From: Planctomycetales bacterium
GTDB taxonomy: Bacteria > Planctomycetota > Planctomycetia > Pirellulales > Pirellulaceae
DNA length: 45,597 nt
Assembly: GCA_020426845.1 (NCBI GenBank)
Contig: JAGQPF010000086.1
Span: 1 to 45,597 of the forward strand
Reading direction: 5' to 3'
Below, piece by piece: positions 33,928-41,793 of the stretch; within the stretch, counting starts at the first letter, position 1; every line of letters starts with the position of its first letter. The notes under the pieces were generated by a model. The model saw only the letters and a list, made by a program, of their open reading frames with translations. It had not been told where the DNA came from and made no database searches. The translations under genes were made by a program, and so were the position numbers.

Positions 33928-34974
33928 ATGAGCGTCACGACGGCATCCTTTGGCGCCACGCCGGAGGGAGAGGAAGTCTCACTGTTCACTTGCGAGAACA
34001 ACAGCGGGCTGCGGCTGCAGTTGACGAATTACGGCGCGATCGTCGTCGCGGTGGAGACTCCCGACCGCGACGGCCGACTGGCCAACATCAATCTAGGCTT
34101 CCCGTCGCTCGCAGGTTATCTGCAGCGCCATCCGTATTTTGGCTCGACGGTGGGACGCTACGGCAATCGCATCGCGTTCGGTAAGTTTTCGATCGATGGC
34201 GTTGAGTATCAGCTGGCCACCAACAACGGGCCGCATCATCTGCACGGCGGCGAGGTCGGGTTCGACCGCGCCGTCTGGACGACAGAGCTGATGGACGCCG
34301 ACGGAGAGTCCGGCGTGCGATTTCGTCATACGAGTCCCGATGGAGACGAAGGGTTCCCCGGTGAGTTGCAGGTCGAGGTGGTGTACTCGCTGAACGACAA
34401 CAACGAGCTTCGCATGGAGCATGTTGCTCGGACCGATCGCGCGACCCACGTCAACCTGACCAACCATTGCTATTGGAATCTGGCGGGCGTGGCGCCCGGC
34501 AAAGCTGCGTCGGTGCTGGAGCATCGCTTGCAACTCGAGGCGGATCAGTATGTGGCCGTCGACGGCACGCTAATCCCCACCGGCGAGTTGCCCGAGGTGG
34601 CGGGGACGCCGCTCGATTTTCGGGAGATGAAGTCGATCGGCCGGGACTTGGGCGCCATTGAAGCGGACCCGCCAGGCTACGATCACTGCTTTGTGGTCCG
34701 CGGCGCGGGCGAGCTGCGCCGCGCGGCCATCGCCAGCGATCCGCACAGCGGACGCGTCATGGAAGTGTTGACGAACCAGCCCGGCATCCAACTCTACACG
34801 GGCAATTTTCTGGACGGCAGCGACGGCTGCGGAGGCTACGGACGCCACTCCGCCTTTTGCCTCGAGACCCAGCACTATCCCGACACCCCGAACCAATCCA
34901 CCTTTCCTTCGACCATCTTGCGTCCCGGGGACGTCTACCGCCATTTGACTGTGCACCGCTTCTCGGTCGGCTAG
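33928..34974 (+). CDS. galM: Aldose 1-epimerase (galactose mutarotase)
   Basis: The 348-residue beta-supersandwich enzyme interconverts alpha- and beta-anomers of aldoses. Visible hallmarks are NYGAIVVAVETPDRDG, GRYGNRIAFGKFSIDG, NNGPHHLHGG (substrate His), NLTNHCYWNLAG (catalytic His), GYDHCFVV, and LETQHYPDTPNQSTFPSTIL, which carries the catalytic glutamate (E of CLETQ). It has no signal peptide, so it acts in the cytoplasm. The start MSVTTASFG is supported by the family. It follows the BRCT-MerR-TPR gene on the same strand, but I see no functional reason for that pairing. It is convergent with the acyltransferase-like gene; family B repeats separate them. Confidence 0.95.
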   Translation: MSVTTASFGATPEGEEVSLFTCENNSGLRLQLTNYGAIVVAVETPDRDGRLANINLGFPSLAGYLQRHPYFGSTVGRYGNRIAFGKFSIDGVEYQLATNNGPHHLHGGEVGFDRAVWTTELMDADGESGVRFRHTSPDGDEGFPGELQVEVVYSLNDNNELRMEHVARTDRATHVNLTNHCYWNLAGVAPGKAASVLEHRLQLEADQYVAVDGTLIPTGELPEVAGTPLDFREMKSIGRDLGAIEADPPGYDHCFVVRGAGELRRAAIASDPHSGRVMEVLTNQPGIQLYTGNFLDGSDGCGGYGRHSAFCLETQHYPDTPNQSTFPSTILRPGDVYRHLTVHRFSVG

Positions 34975-34982
34975 CGTCGAAC

Positions 34983-35051
34983 AGGAAACCCGAAGCGTGA
35001 GAGCGTGAGCGAGGGATGGCGGACAGGAACCGCGAAGCGTCAGCGACGGAT
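34983..35051 (-). repeat. Family B repeats, two diverged copies between convergent genes
   Basis: AGGAAACCCGAAGCGTGAGA plus GCGTGAGCGAGGGAT (34983-35017), with an internal 8-bp duplication (GCGTGAGA/GCGTGAGC), and AGGAACCGCGAAGCGTCAGC plus GACGGAT (35025-35051). Confidence 0.85.
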
Positions 35052-35095
35052 AGAGAGAGAGCGGGAAGGAGCCCCGAACCACACGTTGGGCGAAG

Positions 35096-36268
35096 CTAAG
35101 CGTCCCGCAGTAGCCAATCCTCGAGCACGATTTGCTTCAGCTGCGGCGCGCGCAGCAAGGATGCCTGTTGGGGCAGCAGCGCTTGTAGCCAGGAGCGGCG
35201 GGCAAGGCCGGCGAGCGCTCGCATGCCGAGATTGCCTTTGAGCTGTGCCGTGACATTGTCGCTGAGGCGCTTGAGCGTGGCCGGGATGATGTTCGGCTGC
35301 GGGCCGACGTGAATGACGGTTCTGACACCCATGCCCAGCATGGCGCAGACGCCGGCCCAGAGCGATTGCGGCTGGTCGATCCAGCGATAGAGGATGTCGC
35401 GAACGTTGCCCTCGGTGTAGGAGGTGGCGCCCGTCACCAGAGAGAGCACTGGCGGAGTCGGCGCTGTCATGCCGCCTCGCATCGACAACATCAGCTGCGC
35501 GGCGCGGCTGGGAATGTTGCGTTGCCAGACGATCGGTGTGTGCAGCGGCGGCCAGTGATGTGGATTGCGTCGCAGGTGCAACCGTTCGTCGCAGTAGCCC
35601 CGCATCCGCTCGTAAAACCTGGACAACGTGTCGCCCTGCCCCAGCACCAATAGCGAGTTGGGTGAGAGCACGGCGGACACGCCCATCACGCCACGGCCTT
35701 CTAGGTTCGTCTCGAGCATCGCGCGTTGCACATGGCGAGGATCCAGTTGCAGTTTGCGGTGAAACATCACGGCGAGCTCGACGCCGTGTGCCAGGTCGAC
35801 GCAGTCATCCGCTAGCCGCAGCGGCGCCAGCATCGCCTCGCCCAGCTCGAGCGTGCCGCTGGCGACCAGCGCAGAGATCTCGCCAAGGCTGTAGCCGAGT
35901 GACACGCGGCTGGGACGCCAGTCGATGTCGTGCACTTCATTGAGACACCGCAGCTGCGCGATCGAGGCGGCGATGATCAATGCGACCGCTTCGCCATACT
36001 CTTCGAGCGTGGGCTCGCGGCCGGCTTCGACGTATGCCAACAGGTCGACATCGCGTCCCAAGTGCCTCGCCGCATGCGTCGATGCCTTGCTCAGCTCGGA
36101 CTCGAAAATCGTCCGATAGCGCGGGTCGCGCAGCAGCTCGGGCGTGCGTCCCAGGTTCTCGACGTTGTAGCCGCGAAACGCCAAGGCGGCCGTCGAGATG
36201 GCGCGGCTGCTGAGCGGCACGACCGGCGCGACCGGCGCGATAGGGTCCTCGGGGGGGCCATCATCCAT
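35096..36268 (-). CDS. Stand-alone FabD-like acyltransferase domain protein
   Basis: The 390-residue protein is related to malonyl-CoA:ACP transacylases and polyketide AT domains. The nucleophile elbow is VSLGYSLGEISALVASG with S127; the usual His after G is Tyr here (GYSLG rather than GHSLG). The catalytic His is H243 in PLHTPIVWQ (the family has PFHS/PMH). The C-terminal VIHVGPQPNIIPATLKRL matches the usual VG-GP-v-L block. About 30 extra residues (RFYERMRGYCDERLHLRRNP) precede the His. No ketosynthase, ACP or thioesterase is next to it, so it is not a modular polyketide part. It may load an unusual acyl chain onto a carrier. The start at 36268 is reasonable but a later Met is possible. Confidence 0.85.
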   Translation of the reverse strand: MDDGPPEDPIAPVAPVVPLSSRAISTAALAFRGYNVENLGRTPELLRDPRYRTIFESELSKASTHAARHLGRDVDLLAYVEAGREPTLEEYGEAVALIIAASIAQLRCLNEVHDIDWRPSRVSLGYSLGEISALVASGTLELGEAMLAPLRLADDCVDLAHGVELAVMFHRKLQLDPRHVQRAMLETNLEGRGVMGVSAVLSPNSLLVLGQGDTLSRFYERMRGYCDERLHLRRNPHHWPPLHTPIVWQRNIPSRAAQLMLSMRGGMTAPTPPVLSLVTGATSYTEGNVRDILYRWIDQPQSLWAGVCAMLGMGVRTVIHVGPQPNIIPATLKRLSDNVTAQLKGNLGMRALAGLARRSWLQALLPQQASLLRAPQLKQIVLEDWLLRDA

Positions 36269-36433
36269 GACTGCAATTCCGATGCTCTTAAAGCGTTAGG
36301 TGTAGGAGGCCGCTGTTATTCAATCGGCAGTTCGTTAGCATTGAAGCCAATTGTCTAAATACGGCCTCGCGGCAACCGGTGCTGCCAGGTTGCGCCCGCC
36401 CTTTGCCCCATCGTTCGAAGTTCGTCTCGCTGC

Positions 36434-38680
36434 TCACGGCTTCAGATGCTTGTCGAGCCATTCGTAGGCGCGGTGTCGCGTTGCATCGGGGAAGTCGTGT
36501 GCACTGTCGGGATATTCGACGTTCAACCGGGCCTCGGCGTCAAGCAGGCGGTAGACGTTGCTTGCGGCCGCGGCCACCTTGCGCACGCCGCCCACGTCGA
36601 AATTCGAATCGTGCAGCGGGGCGTTGACGAACACCGGTCGCGGCGCCAGGGCGGCGATCACCTCGTAAAAGTCGAAAGGGACTTGGTCGGGATCGTTCCC
36701 GTAGACGTCGCGAATGCGGGGCATGTACCGATCGCTCGTCCAGCCCGCCAGCTTGCCTTGGTAGTAGTCATGGAACGCCGTGAAGCCGCAACTGGTGACG
36801 ACCGCCCGTAGCCGCTGATCAAAGGCAGCGGTGAACAGTGCGTTGTGTCCGCCCAGCGAGTGTCCAATCACACCGATGTGGTCGCGGTCCACCTCGGCTT
36901 GCGCTTCCAGGAGATCCACCGCGCGAAGATTGTTCCAAATCGCCTTCATCGACCCGCTTTGTGTCGCCTGCGGCGCTTGAAAGTCAAACTGGTAGTCGCC
37001 GAAGGACGGGTAGTCCGGCGCCAGGCAGACATAGCCTCGTTGTGCGAGCTCGTGAGCGTAGTGCAGCGTCGGGCGGCCTCCGAGCCCCGCTGGCTCGCCC
37101 TTCCCGATGGACGTGGTCTGGTGCAAGCAAAGCATCGCCGGCGCCGGCCCCTTGAGACCATGCGGAATGAGCAAGTAGGCCGGCACTTCATCGTTGGCCT
37201 CCGTTCGAAATCGCAGCGTCAGTCGCTCGTAGTGCTCCGTGGACTCTCGTTTCAGGATGCGAGTCGCGAGCGGCACGCGATGTTCGGGGCCGGGCAGCGG
37301 ACCCATGGCTGACTGCATGCCTTGGAGCACGTGGCGGCGTCGCAGTCCCCAGTCAAACGGCGTGCTTACGTTCTGTAGTCCGTTGTCCCTCCAGACCTTC
37401 ATCAGCTGCGAATGATCGGCATACTGTGCAGGCGCTTCCTCCGCCGCCGGGGTAGAGCGAGTGGCCGGCGCACCTGAATGGATGCGCAAGTTCTCGAACC
37501 AGCTGATGCCATTGCGGCTTGGCGCCACAAAGTCGAGGTCGCCGTCCAGGTCCAAGTCCGCGACCTTGGGGTCGAGGTCGCAACCGACCCCGTCGGGCGG
37601 AGAGATGAAGTTTCGTCGCCACGCGCGGCTGGCTCGGTCAAACGTATACCAGAGGATCGGCAGCGGATCGTACTCGCCGGGATCGCGCCCCTCGTGGCCG
37701 AGATAGCGTTTTCCGGTGACCAGATCGAGCGCGCCGTCTCCGTCGATGTCGGCGGTGATCAGGCTGTGAAACTGCGACCATTCGCTGTCGATCACATGCA
37801 GCTGCCATTGTGTTGGTCCGTTAGTGGACTTGCTCTGCTCGAGCCAGTAGAGGCCGATGTTGTGGCCGCGCCCCCAGATCAGATCAGCGTCCCCGTCCCC
37901 GTCGACATCGGTCACCACGATCGGGATGCCCGCGTCTCGGTGCAGCTTAAAGTCGGGATGCCAAAGCCAGCGTCCTTTGCGCCGGTCAACCGGCGCCTCC
38001 AGCCAGCCGTTGGGTGAGACGAGATCCAATCGGCCGTCTCCATTGATGTCACCGGAGCCGATTCCGTGAGCGGCGAGCTCGACCGGCAAGTCATGTCGCG
38101 TCCAGGTGGGCTTGGCGTCTGCCTTGGTGAGCTCATACCAGGCGGCGTAGCGGACGCCGTTGGGCAGCACATCGAGCCTGCCGTCGCCGTCGATGTCGAC
38201 GAGCCGGCCTGTCTCCGAGGGCCCGGGGGTGTCGATCACATGCTTCAGCCAGTCTTGTTTGTCGAGCTGGTCGCCGGGGTTCTCAATCCAATACAGGGAT
38301 TGCGAGCGGTAGTTGACGCTGACGACGTCCGTCCAGCCGTCTTGGTTGACGTCCATCGGCAGGCTGGAATAGTCGTCGAACCGGCCGCGAATGATCTCGA
38401 CGTCGCGAACGCGATGCCGTTTCCAGTGGGGCGCTTCGTACCACCACTCCCCGGAGTAGATATCGGGCCGTCCGTCCCGATTCACGTCGAACACGGCGCA
38501 TGCGCAGAACTCCGCGGCGTCATTCAGCGAATGTCGTGCAAAGGTCACCGCGGGCGGAGATTGCGCCAAGGCGACATTCGCGGCCAGAATTGCGGTCAGA
38601 ATTGCGGTCAGAATTGCGGCCGGAATTGCGGCCAACCCCGTCAAGGTTCGCGGCGAGGCTTCTCGTAGGGAGGCAGTCAT
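36434..38680 (-). CDS. Secreted fusion of FG-GAP/VCBS beta-propeller with alpha/beta hydrolase
   Basis: The 748-residue product starts with a signal peptide rich in AILT repeats (about 14-39, cleaved near ALA-QS). Residues about 45-400 form a propeller with seven calcium-binding loops of the form DxNxDGxxD (DVNRDGRPD, DVNQDGWTD, DIDGDGRLD, DINGDGRLD, DVDGDGDAD, DIDGDGALD, DLDLDGDLD). Residues about 430-748 are an alpha/beta hydrolase of the acetylxylan-esterase/dienelactone hydrolase type: YLLIPHGLKGPAPAMLCLHQ, GHSLGG with S608, APLHDSNFD with D691, SAHDFP with H728. The propeller is probably a sugar- or protein-binding platform and the hydrolase probably removes acyl groups from polysaccharides (inference). 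Some planctomycete proteins have this order; I cannot say how common it is. Confidence 0.93.
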   Translation of the reverse strand: MTASLREASPRTLTGLAAIPAAILTAILTAILAANVALAQSPPAVTFARHSLNDAAEFCACAVFDVNRDGRPDIYSGEWWYEAPHWKRHRVRDVEIIRGRFDDYSSLPMDVNQDGWTDVVSVNYRSQSLYWIENPGDQLDKQDWLKHVIDTPGPSETGRLVDIDGDGRLDVLPNGVRYAAWYELTKADAKPTWTRHDLPVELAAHGIGSGDINGDGRLDLVSPNGWLEAPVDRRKGRWLWHPDFKLHRDAGIPIVVTDVDGDGDADLIWGRGHNIGLYWLEQSKSTNGPTQWQLHVIDSEWSQFHSLITADIDGDGALDLVTGKRYLGHEGRDPGEYDPLPILWYTFDRASRAWRRNFISPPDGVGCDLDPKVADLDLDGDLDFVAPSRNGISWFENLRIHSGAPATRSTPAAEEAPAQYADHSQLMKVWRDNGLQNVSTPFDWGLRRRHVLQGMQSAMGPLPGPEHRVPLATRILKRESTEHYERLTLRFRTEANDEVPAYLLIPHGLKGPAPAMLCLHQTTSIGKGEPAGLGGRPTLHYAHELAQRGYVCLAPDYPSFGDYQFDFQAPQATQSGSMKAIWNNLRAVDLLEAQAEVDRDHIGVIGHSLGGHNALFTAAFDQRLRAVVTSCGFTAFHDYYQGKLAGWTSDRYMPRIRDVYGNDPDQVPFDFYEVIAALAPRPVFVNAPLHDSNFDVGGVRKVAAAASNVYRLLDAEARLNVEYPDSAHDFPDATRHRAYEWLDKHLKP
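38581..38633 (-). repeat. 12-bp tandem repeat inside the signal peptide of the FG-GAP hydrolase
   Basis: On the plus strand four units of CGG(C/T)C(A/G)GAATTG lie at 38581-38628, then CGGCC. In the gene's frame they encode AIPAAILTAILTAILAA-like hydrophobic repeats within the signal peptide core. It looks like slippage expansion that keeps frame and hydrophobicity. Confidence 0.9.
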
Positions 38681-39150
38681 GAAGGTGGCTCTCGAGCGTT
38701 GGCTTATCCCCGAATACGACGTGCCATTGTAGCGCAGTGGGGTGGCCAGATGCGACTATTTCGGAATGTGGAGCGCGTGTGGCTCGCCAACGCCCGGGGT
38801 CCCCGCGGGCGTAGATCACGCGGCTCGCTCGTGTGGCGGAATTCCGCCATGAGGGCGTGTTTCCTGCAGAGACGTGAAGTACGCGTGTGCAAGGCGGGAG
38901 ATCGGCGGCATGCCGCCTCATCCACAACGGTCGAGATGTACGAATTCAAAAAACGTGACCCGGCTTGGGGGCAGTTGAACACGCGACTCATGCGTGATTC
39001 GTTCCTCCGCTGCTCGAGTCACGCGAGCTTGCAAACGCCGTCGCCGAGATTGGGTGAGTTGGCGGTCCGCGTTGTGGTATTTCGAACGGCGGCAAGAGTC
39101 GCCCACCATTGCTGTCAAGTCCATGTCATTCGAAGTTGAAGGGCCAACCC
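38681..39150. other. 470-bp divergent intergenic region, no gene or repeat recognised
   Basis: The gap separates the FG-GAP hydrolase (minus) from the LuxR-type regulator (plus). It holds no copy of repeat families A-E. Open frames cross it on both strands but have poor composition. No ribosome-binding site or promoter box stands out. Confidence 0.6.
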
Positions 39151-39882
39151 ATGCTGCCAAATCCCAAAGTTCATCTGCTCTGTGAGGCCGGCGACCCGTT
39201 TCAAGCCAACCTGAATTCCGCCAGCCAGGGCACGGGTTGGATGCTGGAGACTCACTCCACGGCCGACGAGTTTCTGCGCAAGCTGCGTCTGGAGCACCAT
39301 GGTTGCCTGGTGGTGTCGCCGCGGCGATTTGGCCCTGAGCCGGCGATGGAGATGATTCGCGGGTTGCGCGAGAAGTGGATCAATCTGCCGATTCTGCTTG
39401 CGGTTTCCGACAACGAGCCGCACGCGCTGGAAGTCGCCGCGGTTCATAGCGGCGCTCATGACGTGATTCGCATCCCTGCCGCTGACGAGCAAATCCGCTT
39501 GCAGATCGCTCGCGCGCTGGAGTTCGACCGGCACAACGCCGGGCAGCCGGGCGTCGTTCGCTCTCGACTGGCGACTCTGTCGCCGAAGGAGCGAGAGGTG
39601 CTCGATCTCGCGCTCGAGGGACAGAACACCAACGCAATGGCGTCTATCCTGGGCGTCTGCTATCAGACGATCAACAAGCATCGCGCTCGCATTCGGCTGA
39701 AGATGCGTTCGAAGTGCGACATCACCTTGATGAACCACCTGCTCGGCCAGCGCCCGCTTCCGCGCGAGGTCGGCTACACCTCGCCCGCGCCGCACTCGCC
39801 GATCACGACGGTGCCACATCAACCGGCGCCCATTAGCGCGCCCAACCACGTTTCGTCGCCCGCGGCGGCGACGCGTTGGTAG
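39151..39882 (+). CDS. LuxR/FixJ-type regulator with a degenerate receiver domain
   Basis: The 243-residue protein pairs an N-terminal receiver-like domain (about 5-125) with a LuxR helix-turn-helix (about 138-195: LATLSPKEREVLDLALEGQN, ASILGVCYQTINKHRARIRL). In FixJ-type receivers the phosphate-accepting Asp sits in GCLVLDVRMPG; here the aligned block is GCLVVSPRRFG, with Ser56 at that position. The acidic pair and the conserved Lys also look altered (CEAGDP; IRIPA). The domain therefore is probably not phosphorylated in the usual way. The C-terminal 45 residues are rich in P, S, T and A. The ATG at 39151 fits the receiver start. No sensor kinase is adjacent. Confidence 0.9.
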   Translation: MLPNPKVHLLCEAGDPFQANLNSASQGTGWMLETHSTADEFLRKLRLEHHGCLVVSPRRFGPEPAMEMIRGLREKWINLPILLAVSDNEPHALEVAAVHSGAHDVIRIPAADEQIRLQIARALEFDRHNAGQPGVVRSRLATLSPKEREVLDLALEGQNTNAMASILGVCYQTINKHRARIRLKMRSKCDITLMNHLLGQRPLPREVGYTSPAPHSPITTVPHQPAPISAPNHVSSPAAATRW

Positions 39883-40339
39883 TATCGCCGCGGCTGCGGG
39901 AAGACACCCAGCTGGCAATCGGAGCAGGCTCCTTCGTGCTGAACGGTGCTGGTCCGATTGCCGGAAGAGGTGCTGTGAATGGCCTCCTCGGCGTGTGTCA
40001 TGTCCTTGCCCCCAAACTGCAACTGCCACCCCATCGGTTCAAGTTTGGAAGGTCGGGCCTCCATCGCAGACGACCCTTGTGAGGCCCGGTGGACGGGTCA
40101 CAACCATCGGCGTCCCTTGGCTGATTTTGGTTGCGTCAACGCGCGCCACTCGGCAAACTGACGATAGTTCGGCGGCCCGATTCGTCGGCGAAAGCCGCTG
40201 AACCGCATTCACTTCCCGGCAAGTGTTCACCAAGTCTGCGGGAGGCCGCCGAAGAGCGTCTGTCTGCCAAACGTTCGTTGCACGAGTTGGCAGCAGGCGC
40301 GACGCCCCGGCCACGCTCAACATCAAAAGGGGTGGATTG
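39883..40339. other. 457-bp intergenic stretch with a family C repeat
   Basis: This gap lies between two plus-strand genes. It contains the family C hairpin near 40054-40092; the rest holds no gene I support. The open frame upstream of 40340 (to 40223) is arginine- and serine-rich and not family-like. Confidence 0.65.
40054..40092. repeat. Family C hairpin repeat
   Basis: GGGCCTC and GAGGCCC arms around CATCGCAGACGACCCTTGT. Compared with the 44290 copy it differs by one base in the loop. It lies 248 bp upstream of the DUF6882 gene. Confidence 0.9.
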
Positions 40340-41005
40340 ATGGCGAGTGCCGAGTTTACTTCACTGTTGTCACAGCACATCGGCAGCGCGTTTGCAAAGC
40401 AAATCGCGTTCGCCGATTTCCTCGGCGATCACACCTGGAACGTCAACATCAGTGAAGGTGTGGCGTCCTTCGGGGAGCGGTCGTTTCCCATGCAACTGCT
40501 GGGAACCGAGGCGGAAGGCGATGCGACGTGGCTTTGGGCCTGGGCCAATGAGGGCTCCAATTTGCCCAACGCGCTGCTGCATGCCTGCCAGGAGCTGAGG
40601 ACGCTCGGCGAGCGAACCGGCGTGCCCGAACTGGTGGATCCCTGCTTTCCCAGCGAAGTCGCGGACGGACATGCGATCGCGCTCGTTGCCTCCGGATTGA
40701 ATCCGACTTGCTGCTACTATCGAGGCCCGTACGAAGGCGGCGCGCTGTTCTTTCTCGTCTGTGACGCGCCTGACGAGGTGACTCGGCCTGTGGCTGCCGA
40801 GCGAATTCCGGCGATCTTCATGGGCGGAATCTCGCACTTCGAAATCAACCATCGCCACATGGCGGAGTCGTTTTTGAAGACGCAGGGATTCGATCTCGAT
40901 GTCAGCGATCTGTTGATGATCGCGACGAGAGACGGACAGTCGCTCACGCTGTCCTTCGACGATCTGGGACGCATCGAGAAAGTGGACACCACAATCGGTC
41001 AATAG
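40340..41005 (+). CDS. DUF6882-like protein
   Basis: The 221-residue cytoplasmic protein has blocks I associate with DUF6882: an N-terminal helix, TWNVNISEGVASFGERSFPM, QLLGTEAEGDATWLWAWANE, ACQELRTLGERTGVPELVDP and CYYRGPYEGGALFFLV. The function of the family is unknown. It has no signal or membrane segment. The ATG at 40340 follows AAGGGG and starts the family region; the longer frame was rejected. A 2OG-Fe(II) oxygenase lies 124 bp downstream on the same strand, so they might be co-transcribed. Confidence 0.8.
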   Translation: MASAEFTSLLSQHIGSAFAKQIAFADFLGDHTWNVNISEGVASFGERSFPMQLLGTEAEGDATWLWAWANEGSNLPNALLHACQELRTLGERTGVPELVDPCFPSEVADGHAIALVASGLNPTCCYYRGPYEGGALFFLVCDAPDEVTRPVAAERIPAIFMGGISHFEINHRHMAESFLKTQGFDLDVSDLLMIATRDGQSLTLSFDDLGRIEKVDTTIGQ

Positions 41006-41114
41006 CAGGGCGGAAACGCTCGCGGCGCGAAATGCCCGATGGTGCCCGTCGCCGCTCCGAACCCCCGGCCATCGAAGTGTGTCTTGCCTGCTTGTGAAAG
41101 AAGAACAGGCAGTC

Positions 41115-41120
41115 GAGGTG
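41115..41120 (+). promoter_or_regulatory. Ribosome-binding site fixing the 2OG oxygenase start
   Basis: GAGGTG lies 9 bases before the ATG at 41130 and favours that start over the upstream in-frame codon at 41079. Confidence 0.6.
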
Positions 41121-41129
41121 AACGTCGCC

Positions 41130-41678
41130 ATGCCCGAGTATCAATTCGTTACGGATGAGATTTTCACGGTCTCCGAATTTCTTGACCGTGATGAGTGCCT
41201 CGCGCACATTGAGTTCGCTGAAAGCATGGGGTTCGCCGACGCGCCGATCACCACGGCGAGCGGGCCTCAGATGCGCAAGGACATTCGCAACAACGCGCGT
41301 GTCATGTTCGACTCGCAGGATCGTGCCGGCGAGTTGTGGTCGCGGCTCGAGATGTACGTTCCGCATATGCTGGGGCCATGGCGCGCTTGCGGCGTGAACG
41401 AGCGTCTGCGGTACTATCGCTACGAGGCCGGTCAGCAATTCGACTGGCACTTTGACGGCTACTTTGAGCGAGAGAACGGTCAACGCAGTCAGCTGACCTT
41501 TCTTGTGTATCTGAACGATGGCTTCGCCGGCGGCCACACTGCGTTCGATCGCGTCAGCGTCGAGCCCCGAGAGGGCCTCGCGCTCTGCTTCGTGCACGCG
41601 ATACTTCACAAAGGAGAGCCCGTGCTTGACGGGGTCAAGTACGTATTGCGGACGGACGTGATGTATCAACGGCAGTAG
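41130..41678 (+). CDS. 2OG-Fe(II) oxygenase, prolyl 4-hydroxylase-like
   Basis: The 182-residue protein has a double-stranded beta-helix with the iron ligands H107 and D109 in FDWHFDGYF and the distal H160 in FVHAILHKGEPV; K170 is the probable 2-oxoglutarate contact. The blocks LRYYRYEAGQQFDWHFDG and TFLVYLNDGFAGGHTAFD are typical of small bacterial P4H-alpha-like enzymes. It would hydroxylate a protein or small-molecule substrate in the cytoplasm; I cannot name it. It follows the DUF6882 gene. Confidence 0.94.
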   Translation: MPEYQFVTDEIFTVSEFLDRDECLAHIEFAESMGFADAPITTASGPQMRKDIRNNARVMFDSQDRAGELWSRLEMYVPHMLGPWRACGVNERLRYYRYEAGQQFDWHFDGYFERENGQRSQLTFLVYLNDGFAGGHTAFDRVSVEPREGLALCFVHAILHKGEPVLDGVKYVLRTDVMYQRQ

Positions 41679-41751
41679 CGATCAAGTCCGGGTCAGCACA
41701 CAACGTGGGCTGGCGCGGATGCCCATCCGCTCTGTTGCTGTCGCGCAGACC

Positions 41752-41779
41752 GATCCCTCGCTGACACTTCGGATTTCCG
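41752..41779 (+). repeat. Family B repeat between convergent genes
   Basis: GATCCCTCGCTGACACTTCG then GATTTCCG. A more diverged copy, 73 bp after the oxygenase stop and close to the convergent gene's stop. Confidence 0.8.
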
Positions 41780-41793
41780 TGCCTCACTGCGCC

